Shown here in pieces: positions 28,601-39,828 of a stretch of 64,000 nucleotides of DNA. The stretch's first letter is position 1. Every line of letters begins with the position of its first letter. The position numbers and the translations under genes were made by a program. Origin of the DNA: Hyaloraphidium curvatum. Its lineage: Eukaryota > Monoblepharomycota > Hyaloraphidiomycetes > Hyaloraphidiales > Hyaloraphidiaceae. The stretch spans positions 1 to 64,000 of the forward strand of contig JAIVFI010000031.1 in the NCBI GenBank assembly GCA_025558095.1, given 5' to 3'. The notes under the pieces were generated by a model that made no database searches, had not been told where the DNA came from, and saw only the letters and a list, made by a program, of their open reading frames with translations.

Positions 28601-29165
28601 AACTTCCCGCGTGAAGACGCACTCGCGCTGGAACGCCACGCACGCCTCGCACCGCACGCCCTCCGGCAGCACGCGATCGGCGACCCCGGCTAACGAGCAT
28701 TTCTGGATAAAGTGGAGGAAGTGTGTTAGAAGTCGCCCATGCAGGCAAGGAGACACCAGGCGTGCCCGCTCGACCCCATAGCGCCACCTAGAGGCCTCCA
28801 ACCAATTTTCCCCGTCTTTATGCGCCTCCAAACGCCCAGCACGGCGTCGGGGCGTCGGCCGGCCCGCCCAGTTTCGCCCGAAGTTCGGGAACCAAGGCAG
28901 ACACCACGCGTGCCCCACGACCCCGTGCCGCCGTCTAGCCGCCGTCCTCCGCTTTAGGCGATCTCGAAGCGCAATCTAGACCCGGTGCAGACCCCGGTAC
29001 CCCGTGGGAGCCGTCCGCCGTCCAGATTCCCCCATTCACCTTCCGGAACTTGAAGCACGCGTCGCACGCCTTTGCCCGCGGCGCGCCCGCCGCCGCCCGC
29101 GGCCCGCCGTCGCTGTCGCTGCCGCTGCCGTCCCCGCCGTCGCCGGCGGGGCCCGCGCTCGCCAT
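25682..29165 (-). CDS. Zn2Cys6 fungal transcription regulator
   Basis: Four exons (29165-29040, 28702-27290, 27235-26426, 26359-25682) give 1008 aa. The zinc cluster is rebuilt across the first intron as CDACFKFRK|KC...RCEACVAFQREC, spacing C-x2-C-x6-C-x16-C-x2-C-x6-C, at residues about 34-70. Basic (KKGAASAGRKDKRRKRRR) and strongly acidic (EEPEEEGEDDEEDD) stretches follow. A fungal-specific regulatory domain starts near SDLLRIVQDYFIVNNLHSQM and includes the typical FWGLYIHDRNL segment. It should bind CGG-type DNA sites in the nucleus. The first intron, 337 nt, is about five times the local norm and carries an internal duplication. Target genes unknown. Confidence 0.88.
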
Positions 29166-29572
29166 GGATGGGGGGCAGCGGAAGCTCGGTCAGCCAGGGC
29201 AGATGCCGCAACACCCCCGCGATCCCCGTCACATGCACCCCTCCTCAGCGGCGTGGCGCGCACCGGACGGGTTCCTCGGGCTTCCTGGAGACGGATGGGC
29301 ATTCGGCAGCCTGGAGCCGGGCATGACGACGGCGCCGCCCCTCCATCCTTCCCGTTCAATACAGTCGCTCCGCGCACAGTTCGCGGGTCGACCGTATCCG
29401 CCGCGCTCTCGCCATCCGCGGGCTCCGGGTGCCGCATCTCTTTTTCCTCTACTCCAAAAGCCGCACATCTCCGAGGTGCCGACCACCGATGCGGACCGCG
29501 ACCCGGCGGCGACGGCCAAACGGATCGGCGCCTCCACCGTCGCCGGCCACGGTCCGGCACACGGCACCCGGC

Positions 29573-31075
29573 CTACAGCTTGGGCCCGAACAGCTTTTTG
29601 TCCCCGAACCACCGCACCCGCCCGCGCTCCACCACCTCGGGCCGGTCCTTGACGTCCTCGAGCCGCTTCCCCGCGATGATCTGGAGCACCCTGTCGATCG
29701 ACACGACGGTCCTGGACGCGTACGCCGGCGCCATCTTTCCCGATCATCGTCAGCCCGTGCGCGTCGCCGGCCCGCAGGCAGGGGGGACCCACCGGGTTGC
29801 TGTTCTGCCGCTGCGCGTACCTCGCCCCTATGCCCTGCCCGATCACCGCCCCCCTGAACCACGAGAACGCCACCACCGCCTCCCACCCCTCGATCGGGTA
29901 CGGGATGCCGGCCTCGGAGCAGTACAGCCGCATCATGTCGTCGGCCGAGGGGAGGCCCTCGGGGGGCTGCACGCCGAGGACGCCCTCGGGCGGGGGGAGG
30001 AAGTAGATCATGAGCATGTTGGCGAGGTCGGCGAGGGGGTGGCCGATGGTGGAAAGCTGGCGGGGGGCGTTTATTAGGCTTGGAGAGGAGGGGGAGAGGG
30101 CGACCGACCAACCTCCCAGTCAAGCACGGCGATGACCTCGGGCTTGGTCGGGTGGAAGATGATGTTGTCGAACTCTGCCGTGGAAGCACCTCAGCAACAC
30201 CCCGCACGTCCTCCGGCACCCGGACCCACTGTAGTCCCCGTGGAAGATGGTCGCGCGGTCCTTGACGACGGCACCCGGCCCGACCATCTTCTCCCTCATC
30301 CACGCCTTGATGTCGTCCACCCTGTCGAAGCTCCCGACCTCCACCCCGCTGTCCCTGTCCCGGACCACGGCCTGCTGGTCGTGCAGCTTGGAAAAGCTCG
30401 TGATGGAACGCTCGTAGTACCCGGACGGCTTGCCGTAGTCCCCCAGCCCGATGGCCTTGTAGTCGACGCGGTGCAGCGCGGCGAGGGTCTTGATGGCCGC
30501 GCGCCAGTACGCCGCGCGCTCGGAGGGGGGGATCTTGGGCAGCCGCGGGTCGGAGAAGATGCGGCCCTCGATGAACTCCATGATCTTCCCCGGAGCGCGT
30601 CAGCCTCCCTGCCGGAAGCGCGCCAACGCTCCGAAACCCACGAAAAACTCGGTCCCGATCACCCCGGGGTCCTTGCACAGGCAGAGCATCTTGGGGACCG
30701 GGAACCCGGTCGGCTTCAGCGCCGACATGATCCTGTGCTCCCTGTCGACCTGGTGCTGCGTGGGGCTGACGATGCGCCCCGGCGGCTTCTTGCGCATGAC
30801 GTACTTGACCCCCGCGCCGTCGGTCAGGCTTGCAAAAGGCGGGAAAAGCGCGGCGTGAGCTTCACGGTCCGGGCGCGCCCACGCGGGCGGGCCCACAAGT
30901 AGGTCGGGTTGCTCTGGCCCAGGTTGAACTGCTTGACCTGCAGGCCCTTGGTGAACCCAGCGACGTTCGCTTCCATGTAGCGCTCCAGCGCCGCGGTGTC
31001 GATGGGGAGGCGGAGGTCGGCCGAGGCGGTCTGGCCGGCCTCTTCGGAGCCCGGGAGGGGGGCGGAGGTCGACAT
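29573..31075 (-). CDS. APH-fold phosphotransferase (ACAD10/11 N-terminal-like)
   Basis: Six exons (31075-30897, 30828-30642, 30584-30230, 30174-30113, 30056-29793, 29734-29573) give 402 aa. Seen in order: GQSNPTYFLTDG and YVMRKKPPG (nucleotide loop and Lys), EFFIMEFIEGRIF, LAALHRVDY, the catalytic loop FHGDYKFDNIIFH, the Mg-binding VLDWELSTIGHPLAD, and the C-terminal RYAQRQNSNP. This is the aminoglycoside-phosphotransferase-like kinase domain found at the N-terminus of ACAD10/11, where it phosphorylates 4-hydroxyacyl-CoAs; here it stands alone without the dehydrogenase domain. The exon of 62 nt and phase of each join were fixed by these motifs. Substrate not proven. Confidence 0.9.
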
Positions 31076-31534
31076 TTCGGGGGCCGGGGGGAAACGGTGA
31101 AGGAATAAAGAGCTGCCGAGGGCAAAAGGAGAGGAGGGAAACCGCGTAGGCGGGTTGAGGTGGACGTGAACCCGGGAGACGGTTGCGAGGATCAGCCGAT
31201 AGCCGATCGACCGCGCGACGGGCGTCCCCAACACGCGAAGGCAAACCTGCGGCGAGGACCGGATCGAGACTGTTGCCGGCAACGATCGACGGATTGGTTG
31301 CCGATTAGCAGCCGGATGCGGTCTGCCCGCGTCTTTGGACGCCCTTGGCGAAGTGACTGTTCCCGAGGCAAGTTTGCCACCACGCCTCGCAGGGCGAAGC
31401 GAGCACACGACAGTACGACCGATTGACGCAAGACGCAGCAGGAATTCGGTGATCTAAAATCATCGGCAGCACCGCGGCTACTTGTTCCCTCGATCGGCGC
31501 ACCGTCCCCCTTCCGGGACGGGTTCGAAGCCACG
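31076..31534. other. Intergenic stretch
   Basis: 459 bp holding the APH-gene promoter and the 3' end of the next gene on the same strand. I see no gene or repeat in it. Confidence 0.5.
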
Positions 31535-32143
31535 TCACCTCGCACAGATCGGACCTAGCCCAAAGAGCACAAATCTCCACAGAGCGAGCAGCGTGCCCAG
31601 CACAAGCACAACCGCGAGGACCGCCGCGGCCAGCACCGCCGGCCATGCCCACCGCGGCCACCCCGCGGCCCACTCCTTCGCCTTGGCCTCGACCGCATCG
31701 TACGTGCCCTTGGTCGCCTCCTCCGCCGCTATCCGGGCGGTTTTCCTTCCTTCCTCGGAGCGAGACTACCGCGCCACGACGGTGACCTGCGCGAGGATGA
31801 GGTTCGCCACGATCTCCGTCGCCGCGTCCGAGGAGAGGGCGGAGAAGGCCTCGCCGACGACGGATTGGGTCGCGGCGGCGGCGTACGCGTGGGTGCGGGG
31901 GTTGTCGCTTTCGGGATGGGCGGTAAAGGGGTGCCATTCGTGCGAGGCCGTCCGTTGACGCGGCACGCCGTCCGCGTCCGAGTGGGGCGCGTCGGGTGCC
32001 ATCGCCGCCGGCTCATTGCGGGCGAGCGGCACGAGACTGTCCGTGCTTTCCATTTTCTGCAATGACGTGGGTTCCAACAGGTTTGTCGTCGTTCGCGGTG
32101 CTTGGACGGGCCGGGGCGTGATGACGTGTTCCCAAACCGCCAT
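31535..32143 (-). CDS. Small tail-anchored membrane protein, unknown
   Basis: The first exon starts at 32143 and encodes a polar, Ser/Pro/Asp-rich segment, then AFSALSSDAATEIVANLILA. A second exon gives KGTYDAVEAKAKEWAAGW and a single strong membrane helix (VLAAAVLAVVLVLGTLLAL) close to the C-terminus, ending GLGPICAR. The join was placed as GTCACC (31785) to an AG 66 nt downstream because it keeps the frame; other acceptors are possible. The layout is that of a tail-anchored ER or mitochondrial protein. No family recognised. Confidence 0.5.
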
Positions 32144-32387
32144 CGTTGGCGTGTCACAAGCACCGGGTCATTCGCATCGAATACTTGCGGGCAATGTCGT
32201 GTCAGCACCGTGACAACCGCACAAATACCTAGCCCGAATCGAAGTGGAGACCAGGAAAAGAACGGCAAGCCCAACTCAGAATCCATGTCCCGAGCTCTCC
32301 CGCCTACATCCAGCCCGCTCGTGACCGCCACCCGACGCCCGTATCCCCCTGCTATCCGCCCTATACCCCATCGACCACCCCGAACCC

Positions 32388-33537
32388 TCAGTCGTCCGCA
32401 TCCGTCCCCGGCACGGCCCTGAGCCACGCCATCCTCGGTCCCACCGCGCTCTTCTTGCTGATCCTGAACCCGAATATCCTCGGCACGTACCGCACGGGTG
32501 CCGGCGCCGGGGGCGGCGGCTCCTCGCCCTCGGAATCCGAGCCAGACAGCCGGCGTTTCGGCTCCGGGGCGGGCGGCGCCGGCGCCGGGGCCGGGCGATC
32601 CGCGGCCTCGGAACCGCCGACGGTGATTCCCGATCCTTCCGAGCCCTCTTCGTGCTGGGAGGGGAAGATGATGGAGCCCGTGGGGATGAGCTCGGGGTAT
32701 GAGAGGAAAAGGAGGCCCGGGAGGGTGGTGGGGAAGTAGGCGCCGTCAAGGTGCCGGTAGCGGGACTGGTAACCGAGCACGTCAGCCGGCGAAGAAGCAG
32801 CGAAAAGCACGGCAGGACGCCCACCTCCCGCGGGTGGTACAGGTCCCCGCACCGCGGGCAGAACAGCTTCACCGTGTCCACGCCCGGCGAATCGGACCTC
32901 CCGCACGGCACCACCGCCTGCCCCCCGCACAGCGCCCGGGGGCACTGCCCGTACTCCCCCGCCTGGAACCGCTCCGAGACGAGCTGCAGCCCCGGCTTGG
33001 TGAGCACGTAGCGCGCGTGGATCAGGCCGTAGAGCTTCTCCGCCCCCTGCTCGACCGCGGCGCTCGGCGGGCGGTCGGAGCGGGAGGATCCCGAGGCGGA
33101 GGAGGAGGGGGAGTCCTCGATGTCCAGGATCATGTCGAGGCATTCGTTGTAGTGCGGCACCAGCGTGTTGAGCCCGCAGAGGTTGAAGTCGTCCTCGATG
33201 AAGTCCTCCGGCACCTCCAGGAAAAACTCGTGGCCTTTTCGGACGCGTGGGGAAGGCAGGGAATCCCACGAGGAGCGATTCGTCGTCCGGGCGGATCCGA
33301 CAGCGGGGCGAGGTCAGTTCCGCGTCGCCGCGCCGTAACGCGAGTCCGCGCACCTGGCAGCGAGCAGAACCAATTGACCCAGGATATTGCCGACGACGAG
33401 TTTGTCGACGTCGAGGTGGAGGACGACTCGTACGAGTCCGAGGAGACTTTTGGAGCCGCGGCGGAAAGGGGGTCGCGGTCAGCACCGAGGGCGAAACGGC
33501 GGGCCGGGCCGCGGGTGGGACGCGTACAGTCCTCCAT
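32388..33537 (-). CDS. CKB1: Casein kinase II regulatory (beta) subunit
   Basis: Three exons (33537-33354, 33234-32825, 32765-32388) give 323 aa. Diagnostic strings: SWVNWFCSLPGHEFFLEVPE, DFIEDDFNLCGLN, EKLYGLIHARYVLT, and the zinc finger CPRALCGG...FCPRCGDLYHP (four Cys). A join then restores HPRESRYRHLDGAYFP and the dimer-contact region FLSYPELIP. It binds two catalytic CK2 alpha subunits and sets substrate choice. An acidic, Ser-rich insert (SSSASGSSRSD) sits in the usual acidic-loop position. The C-terminal tail (RYVPRIFGFRI, GPRMAWLRAVPG) is of the form seen in filamentous fungi. The first intron is 119 nt. Confidence 0.95.
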
Positions 33538-34070
33538 GGTGCCGCTGGCGGGCGGCAACGGGCCGCGAGAGGGTGGGGAGGGCGCGGGCAAAGGGGCGAA
33601 GAAACGCTGGGCTGCGCTGACGCCGTCGCGAAAAGCTGGAAGCACCGACAGACCTCACCCGCTGCAACGATCAGCGGCTTGGATTATCGGAAGCTGGGTA
33701 CGTGATTCAACGGAGGCGCCTAAGCTCCTGCGTTGCGGCGGCGGACCAGATCTCTCCTCTACCGCTCCGCATCCAAGTATGTCGTCCGGTCACTGGTTTC
33801 CAGCAACAGCAGCAGGATGTCTGCTTGCTTCATGTTGCGTTGGGCGAAAGGAAGAATAAGTACTTTCCCGCTCGCGCTCGAATCTTGTTGGCATTTCATC
33901 GGGATCCGAGGTGCACGAGGTCGGATGTACGGAAAGCAATCGGTTCAGCCAATGACCAACATGCACATCAAGACGACGTCTGCCATGTTCCTAGAATGTT
34001 TCTTCTAGCATGTCCGCTACCATCCCCGTGCCATGCCAAGTGTCCTCCCAAAATCGCGAATCGTGCCGCC
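33538..34070. other. Intergenic stretch
   Basis: 533 bp upstream of the CK2 beta gene and downstream of the next gene on the same strand. I see no gene, repeat or clear promoter motif in it. Confidence 0.5.
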
Positions 34071-34961
34071 TCACTCTGCCATCTTCCTGACCATGTCGAG
34101 GTCCCACGGGCTCTTTGCGCCAAAAGCCGTGAACGGCGGGCGCAGATCCTCGTAAACCCTATAGGCCTTGCTCCCGATGTCGTCCCGCGTCCCCTTCTTC
34201 TTCGCGATCGCGTCCATCAGCCTCTCGACCTCGTCGAACCTCGCCCCGAACTGTCCCCTGAGGAACCTTTCGGCGCCCTTGGCATCCACCGTCGACGCCG
34301 ACGTCTCGTCCGCGATGATCCCGCGCACCTCGCCTTCGGCGTTCTCGGCCGCCAGCACCTCGGTCCCGAACGCCGGGAACGCCTCGACGGGAAATTGGCC
34401 CGCCAGCGCCTGCGCGCTCCGCTTCTTGGCGGCCTGCTTCCACTTGGCTTCCTGCGGCGAGTCCTTAGGTGCCATCCCGAGGGTCTGCTTCCGCGTCTGC
34501 GCGAACTCGTGCGCGAGCACCTTGGCGAACGAGGCCGCGGTGCCGCGGGAGTAGCCCTCCAGGCGACACACGGCGGCGGCCCACATCTGCAGGACGGCGC
34601 TGCGGGTGACCATGATCACATCGGGCTTGGAAGACGCGGCCGGCTTGGCGGGGGAGGCCGGTGGCGAACTGAAGGTCGCCTCGGCGGCGTCGGCGGATGC
34701 AACCAGCGCGGCGAGGAAGGCCGGGTCGTCCTCCTGCACGTCGGCAAAGTCATCCGCGAATTCGTCGTCGGCGTCCGGCTTCGCGATGGCCGGTTGCGGC
34801 TTTCCCTCCCGGCCGGGACCGGAATCCCCATCGGGAGACGGAGGATCGGCTGGATGTGACTCCTCCGCCGGGCTGGCCCCCCTGCGACGCGTCGATCGGC
34901 GTTTCCCTTGCTCTGCAGCATCACCCTCCGCCTCAGGCTTCCTCTTCCTCGGAGAAGTCAT
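34071..34961 (-). CDS. Unknown nuclear-type protein
   Basis: One exon, 296 aa. The N-terminus is basic and looks like a bipartite nuclear signal (PRKRKPEAEGD...GKRRSTRRR). An acidic, Pro-rich linker (about 40-110) leads to a compact helical part with RSAVLQMWAAAVCRLEGYSR, then FAKVLAHEFAQTRKQTLGM, then a basic helix (WKQAAKKRSAQALAG) and a C-terminal region ending PPFTAFGAKSPWDLDMVRKM. The central part looks like a conserved folded domain but I cannot name it. Only 121 bp separate its start from that of the divergent P4-ATPase. Confidence 0.7.
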   Translation of the reverse strand: MTSPRKRKPEAEGDAAEQGKRRSTRRRGASPAEESHPADPPSPDGDSGPGREGKPQPAIAKPDADDEFADDFADVQEDDPAFLAALVASADAAEATFSSPPASPAKPAASSKPDVIMVTRSAVLQMWAAAVCRLEGYSRGTAASFAKVLAHEFAQTRKQTLGMAPKDSPQEAKWKQAAKKRSAQALAGQFPVEAFPAFGTEVLAAENAEGEVRGIIADETSASTVDAKGAERFLRGQFGARFDEVERLMDAIAKKKGTRDDIGSKAYRVYEDLRPPFTAFGAKSPWDLDMVRKMAE

Positions 34962-35082
34962 AGGCTAAAATCGCTGCGGACGGCGATTTGAAATCCCTTG
35001 GAATCCTGACCACAGCCGTTCTCTTTAGAAGCTCGGAGGCCGGAGCGCCGCTGCCCCGGCGAAGCCGTCCCGCGCTCCGGCG
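34962..35082. promoter_or_regulatory. Short divergent promoter
   Basis: 121 bp between the start codons of the unknown nuclear-type protein (-) and the P4-ATPase (+); it must serve both. No clear TATA box. Confidence 0.35.
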
Positions 35083-38000
35083 ATGAGCGCGGACCCGCCG
35101 ATGGGCCCGGTGGCGGGGCAGAACGGGGCCGGCGCGCCCGCGGGCAACCCGCTGCCTCCCCCGCCGGCCCCCCTGGCGCAGACGAAAACCGTCGCGTCGC
35201 TCGAGTCGATGGCGCAGACTATCGTGGAGCCCGTGGAGGACCCGGACCGGGAGGTCGGTCTGCCTGGCCTGGGGCGTCTCGCGGTGCTCAACCGTCGACC
35301 AGGTCGTCTTCCCGAGCACGCGTTTCGTGAAGAACGCAAACTACATAAAGACAACAAAGTACACCATCCTCACCTTCCTCCCCCTGAACTTGTGGAGCCA
35401 GGTGCGTTTGCCGGTCGCGTTCCGCCTCCGACCGGGCCGCTGACCTCGGCAACCGCTCGCCGCCGCAGTTCCACCGCCTGTGGGCCGGAAACCCTTGCTC
35501 CGGCCTCCAATCGCGATTCCTGACACGCTGTCGTTCCAGATATAATCTCTACTTTCTCCTCGGGGCGTTGTCCACCATCGGGGGGCAGAGCGCCGTGTCG
35601 GCCGTGGGTCACGCGGCTGTCGCGGCTACATTGCGGTTTCTAACCCGGTTTCCGTGCCCAGTGGACGGCCATCTTTCCCCTCATGTTCATTCTCGCGGTC
35701 ACGGCGGCCAAGGACGGGTGGGAAGACTACGTGAGTGGTCCGCTTTCTTGCCGCCGGTCCTGTTCCAACACCGTCCCCCACGACACCCAGAAACGCTACA
35801 AGGCGGACCAAAAGGCCAACAACGAGCCCGTGACGATCGTCAAGGACGGCAAGGAGCAGGTCATCCCCAGCAAGAACGTCCAGGTCGGCGAGATCCTCAA
35901 GGTGCACAAGGGCGAGAAGTTCGCCGCGGACCTGGTTGTTCTCGACACGTCGTTCGACGACGGTGTGAGCTACATCGAGACGGCGGACCTCGATGGGTGG
36001 GCGTTGCTCGCCGCTGGGAGGACCGCGGATGGCCGGCTGACCGCCTTTCCCGGCCAGCGAGACGAACCTGAAGCGCCGCACCGCGCTGCCCGAAACCAAG
36101 GGCTTCGCCCTCTCCCCATTCCCCGGCAAGGTCCAGGCCGGCGTGCCCAACAAGGACCTCCACGAGTTCGACGCCCGCCTGGTCATCAACCGCGGCACCC
36201 GCGAGTCGGTGCACTCGCTTTCCATCAACCAGTTCCTCCCCCGCGGCGCCGTGCTCCGCAACACCGAGTTCGTGTACGCCGTCGCGGTCTACACCGGGCT
36301 GGACACCAAGGTGATGAAGAACAACACCCGCGGCGCGCTCAAGTTCTCCACCCTCGAGGGCCGCCTCAACGCCCTGGTCTTTGGCATCTTCCTCTTCAAC
36401 CTCGTCCTCCTCATCTCCGCCGTCCTCCTCTCCCTCAACGTCACCCTGACCATCTACAACGGCAACGTGTACTACTGGTACCTCGCCAACCCCAACGACC
36501 CCAACGACGAGTTCCAGCCCAACCGTTCCGGCGTCAACTATGCCGCCGTCATCTGGAACGACATCCTGACCTGGTTCGCCACCCTCTCCTACGTCATCCC
36601 CCTCTCCCTCTTCGTGTCGATCGAGCTCGTCCGGATCGTGCAGACGTGGATGATCCAGGGGGACGAGCGCATGGTCGGGTACCGCAAGCCGGACTACAAC
36701 CCCCGGACGACGGCCCTGGGCAAGGACGGCTTCCTGCAGCTGACCCTCCGCAAGAAGGACCAGACGATGAAGAAGGCCGAGGTGGCGGCCAGGTTCGGGA
36801 CGGACCTCGTGGGCGAGACGGGGGACGTGCGGGTGGGGTTCGAGAAGGAGACGGACTGGTCTGGGGTGCCGGACACGTGGACGAGGATCGGGGCCACGGT
36901 GAACAACTCGAACCTGAACGAGGACCTCGGGGTGCTCGATTTCCTGTTCAGCGACAAGACGGGGACGCTGACGAGGAACGAGGTGGGTTTCCGCGTCGGC
37001 GGACGATGTCGCCTCGACTGACGGCCTCCGCCTCCAGATGACGCTCAACAAGGCGTGGATCCCGTACCAGACCTTCGACGACGTCAAGGACGTCGGCCGG
37101 CTGGGCAAGGCCATCGCGCGCGGGCACCCCGGCGAGCAATTGCACGACGCCGCGCGCCTCTTTGCCGAGGCCCTCGCCGTCTGCCACGACGTGCTCCCCA
37201 CCATGACGGACGACCCGTCGCAGGGCCTGCTGTACGAGAGCCCGAGCCCGGACGACATCGCCATCTGCAACGGGCTCCGCCGGAACGGGGTCGAGATCAC
37301 GGGGAGGACAAAGACGCTCCTGCAGACGAGCTGGTTCAACGAGGAGAGGGACTACGAGTTCCTGAGGCTGCTCGAGTTTTCGAGCGACAGGAAGAGGATG
37401 AGCGCCATCGTCCGCAAGGACGGCGTGATCTACCTGTACATCAAGGTTGGAGTGAGCATGGGTGCCGACCTTCGACGGAACGCTGACGCCGTCTCTCCAG
37501 GGCGCCGACAATGTCATTCTTTCCCTCGCCAAACCCGACCACGACCAGCAGGTCCTGGAAGCCGCCGGCCAGGCGCTCAACGAATTTGCGCGTGACGGTC
37601 TCCGGACACTCGTTGTGGGCTACCGAACGCTGTCGGAGGAGGATTGGATCGCGTTCCGGGACCAGCTCGACGCGGCCGAGAAGCGGATAAAGGACCGGGA
37701 CGCGCGCATGGCCCGCGTCATGGATACGGTCGAGCGGGACATCACCATCCTGGGCGTCACGGGCATCCAGGACCGGCTGCAGGACCAGGTGCCCGAGACG
37801 ATCGCGTACCTGCTCCAGTGCGACATCAAGGTCTGGGTGCTCACTGGGGACAAGCAGGAGACGGCAATCAACATCGGCCTCGCCTCGCGCGTGATCAACA
37901 ACGACTCGCGGCTCTTCGTCTACAACATGCGGGACCGCGCGGCCCTGGAGGCCAAGCTCGACGAGACCATCTCCCAGCTCAAGGCCGCTGGCGAGTGGGG

Positions 38001-39734
38001 CAAAGACCACGTCAAGCCGGAGGACATGATGGACCCGGAGATCACCAAGACGCTGTCGCTGGGCCAGCGCGCCGCATATGCGTGGAAGCGGTTCCGCCGG
38101 TACATGGCCTGGCTCATGCCCGTGAACCGCAACCCGCGCGCGGGCTGGGGCGACCCGCCCGAGGTCGAGGACACCTGGAGGCGCAACGCCATGGTCGTCA
38201 CCGGGGACGCGCTCAACATCCTGTTCGAGCCGTGGGGCACGCAGCAGCACGGCCGGATGACGGACCTGCAGCGAAAGTTCCTCGAGGTCGGGACGAGGTG
38301 CAAGTCGGTGATTTGCTGCCGCGTGGCGCCGCTCCAGAAGGCGCAGATCGTACGCCTCGTGAGCGACGGGCTCCACAAGGTTTCGCTGGCGGTCGGGGAC
38401 GGCGCAAACGACGTTCCCATGATCCAGGTGGGTTGACTGCGTGTTTTGAGGGGAGCGAGCTGACGGAACTGCACAGGCGGCGAACATCGGGGTGGGCATT
38501 TCGGGCCGGGAAGGCGGGCAGGCGGTCCGCGCCTCGGACTACTCGTTCCTCGAGTTCAAGAATTTGAGGACGCTCATCTCGGTCCACGGACGGTGGAGCT
38601 TCCTGCGGATGTGTCAGCTCATCTACTACAGCTTCTACAAGGTGATTTGGACTCGAAGACGGGAAACCGCATGGCTGATAGCACGCCTCCAGAACATCGC
38701 CATGATCAGCGTCTACTGGATCTACGGCTTCTTCACCCTCTGGAGCGGCACGAACATCTATGAGGAGACCTTCCTCGTGTACTTCAACGTCGCGTTTTCC
38801 GCCGTCCCTCCCTTCGTCGTCGCGTGCTTCGAGAAGGACGTGGCGCGGACGCCGTTGTACCGCTATCCGGAGCTTTATCGTGAGGCTCGGGTTCACTATT
38901 GGAACCTGCAGACCTTTGCAGGCTGGATCCTCGCCGCCGTCATTGTATCCAACAGTGAGTTTTGCCGCCACCTCTTTCTCGAAGCCGATCTGACTCTTCT
39001 TCCAGTCGTTTTCTTTGTTGGATTCGGTTTCTGGGGTGAGGGGATCCTGTCGCCGAACGGCTGGGGTATTGGATACGACTCGGTCATCTACGTGTGGTCC
39101 TCCTTGAGTGAGTGTTCCGCCTTGAGGGCTAGCTGTCGTCCGCTCACCCAGCTTCCCTCCAGTCCTGACCACCGTCATGTATCGGCTCGCCATTATGGTG
39201 AAGGGCTGGACGCACCTCCATTGGGCGGCCATCGCGCTGTCCTTCCTCCTTTGGATCGCGCTCCAGCTCTTCTCGGTTTCGCGGGACTTCCTTGCCATCA
39301 CGTTTGGCGAGCTCCACTCGATACCGACCTTCTGGTTCATGATCATGTTCGTCCCCGTCGCGGGGATCATCCTCGATTGGGGTCTGATCGCGCGGCGCGT
39401 GCTCTTTGACACACCGGACTACCGGATCATCAACGAGGAGTGGGCCGTCGAGTGCGAGCGGAACAAGTACCTGGACCCGAACACGGGCACGGAGCTTCCG
39501 CGGGCAAAGACGCTCCCGGAAGGCTTGCCGGGGCAGACGACCATGAACATCTCCACCGTCTACCTGGACGCGGAACCGGCGTTGAACGGTTCGTCAGACT
39601 TGGGGGCGTCGCCGTCGCCGTCGCCGTCGCCTTCGCCCTCGGCCTCGCCGGGCCCGCCATCGGCACCCGTTGCCCGGGAGATTACGTGGCCGGCAGTACA
39701 AAGCGGCGGGAGCGACCGATTGCAGAGCGTTTAG
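35083..39734 (+). CDS. P4-type ATPase, phospholipid flippase
   Basis: Moves phospholipids from the outer to the inner leaflet of plasma or Golgi membranes, normally with a Cdc50-type partner. Thirteen exons: 35083-35253, 35303-35401, 35469-35479, 35540-35603, 35662-35730, 35791-35996, 36058-36982, 37038-37445, 37501-38427, 38477-38641, 38693-38954, 39006-39107, 39163-39734; 1326 aa. Motifs: KYTILTFLPLNLWSQ (entry), DLDGETNLKRR (actuator DGET), FLFSDKTGTLTRNE (phosphorylated Asp), WVLTGDKQETAINIG, and GDGANDVPMIQAANIGVGIS (rebuilt across an intron). Ten membrane helices are visible. The third exon is only 11 nt and restores SQFHRLYNLYFLLG. The tail has a (Ser-Pro)n run from a tcgccg repeat at 39609-39640. 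The first exon is less certain. Confidence 0.93.
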
Positions 39735-39828
39735 AGCGACAAGGAAGATACCATATGGATGTGTGACACTCTTTGTCTTCAGACAATTGATTCTCTCTCT
39801 CTACTCTCGGCACCGCTGCTTAACTGCT

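Noticed and set aside
35897-37339. 480-residue open frame antisense to the flippase
   Set aside because: A GC-driven shadow of the P4-ATPase exon; its Glu/Val-rich text has no domain.
39609-39640. tcgccg repeat as a regulatory element
   Set aside because: It lies inside the last flippase exon and encodes a Ser-Pro run in the cytosolic tail; simple microsatellite.
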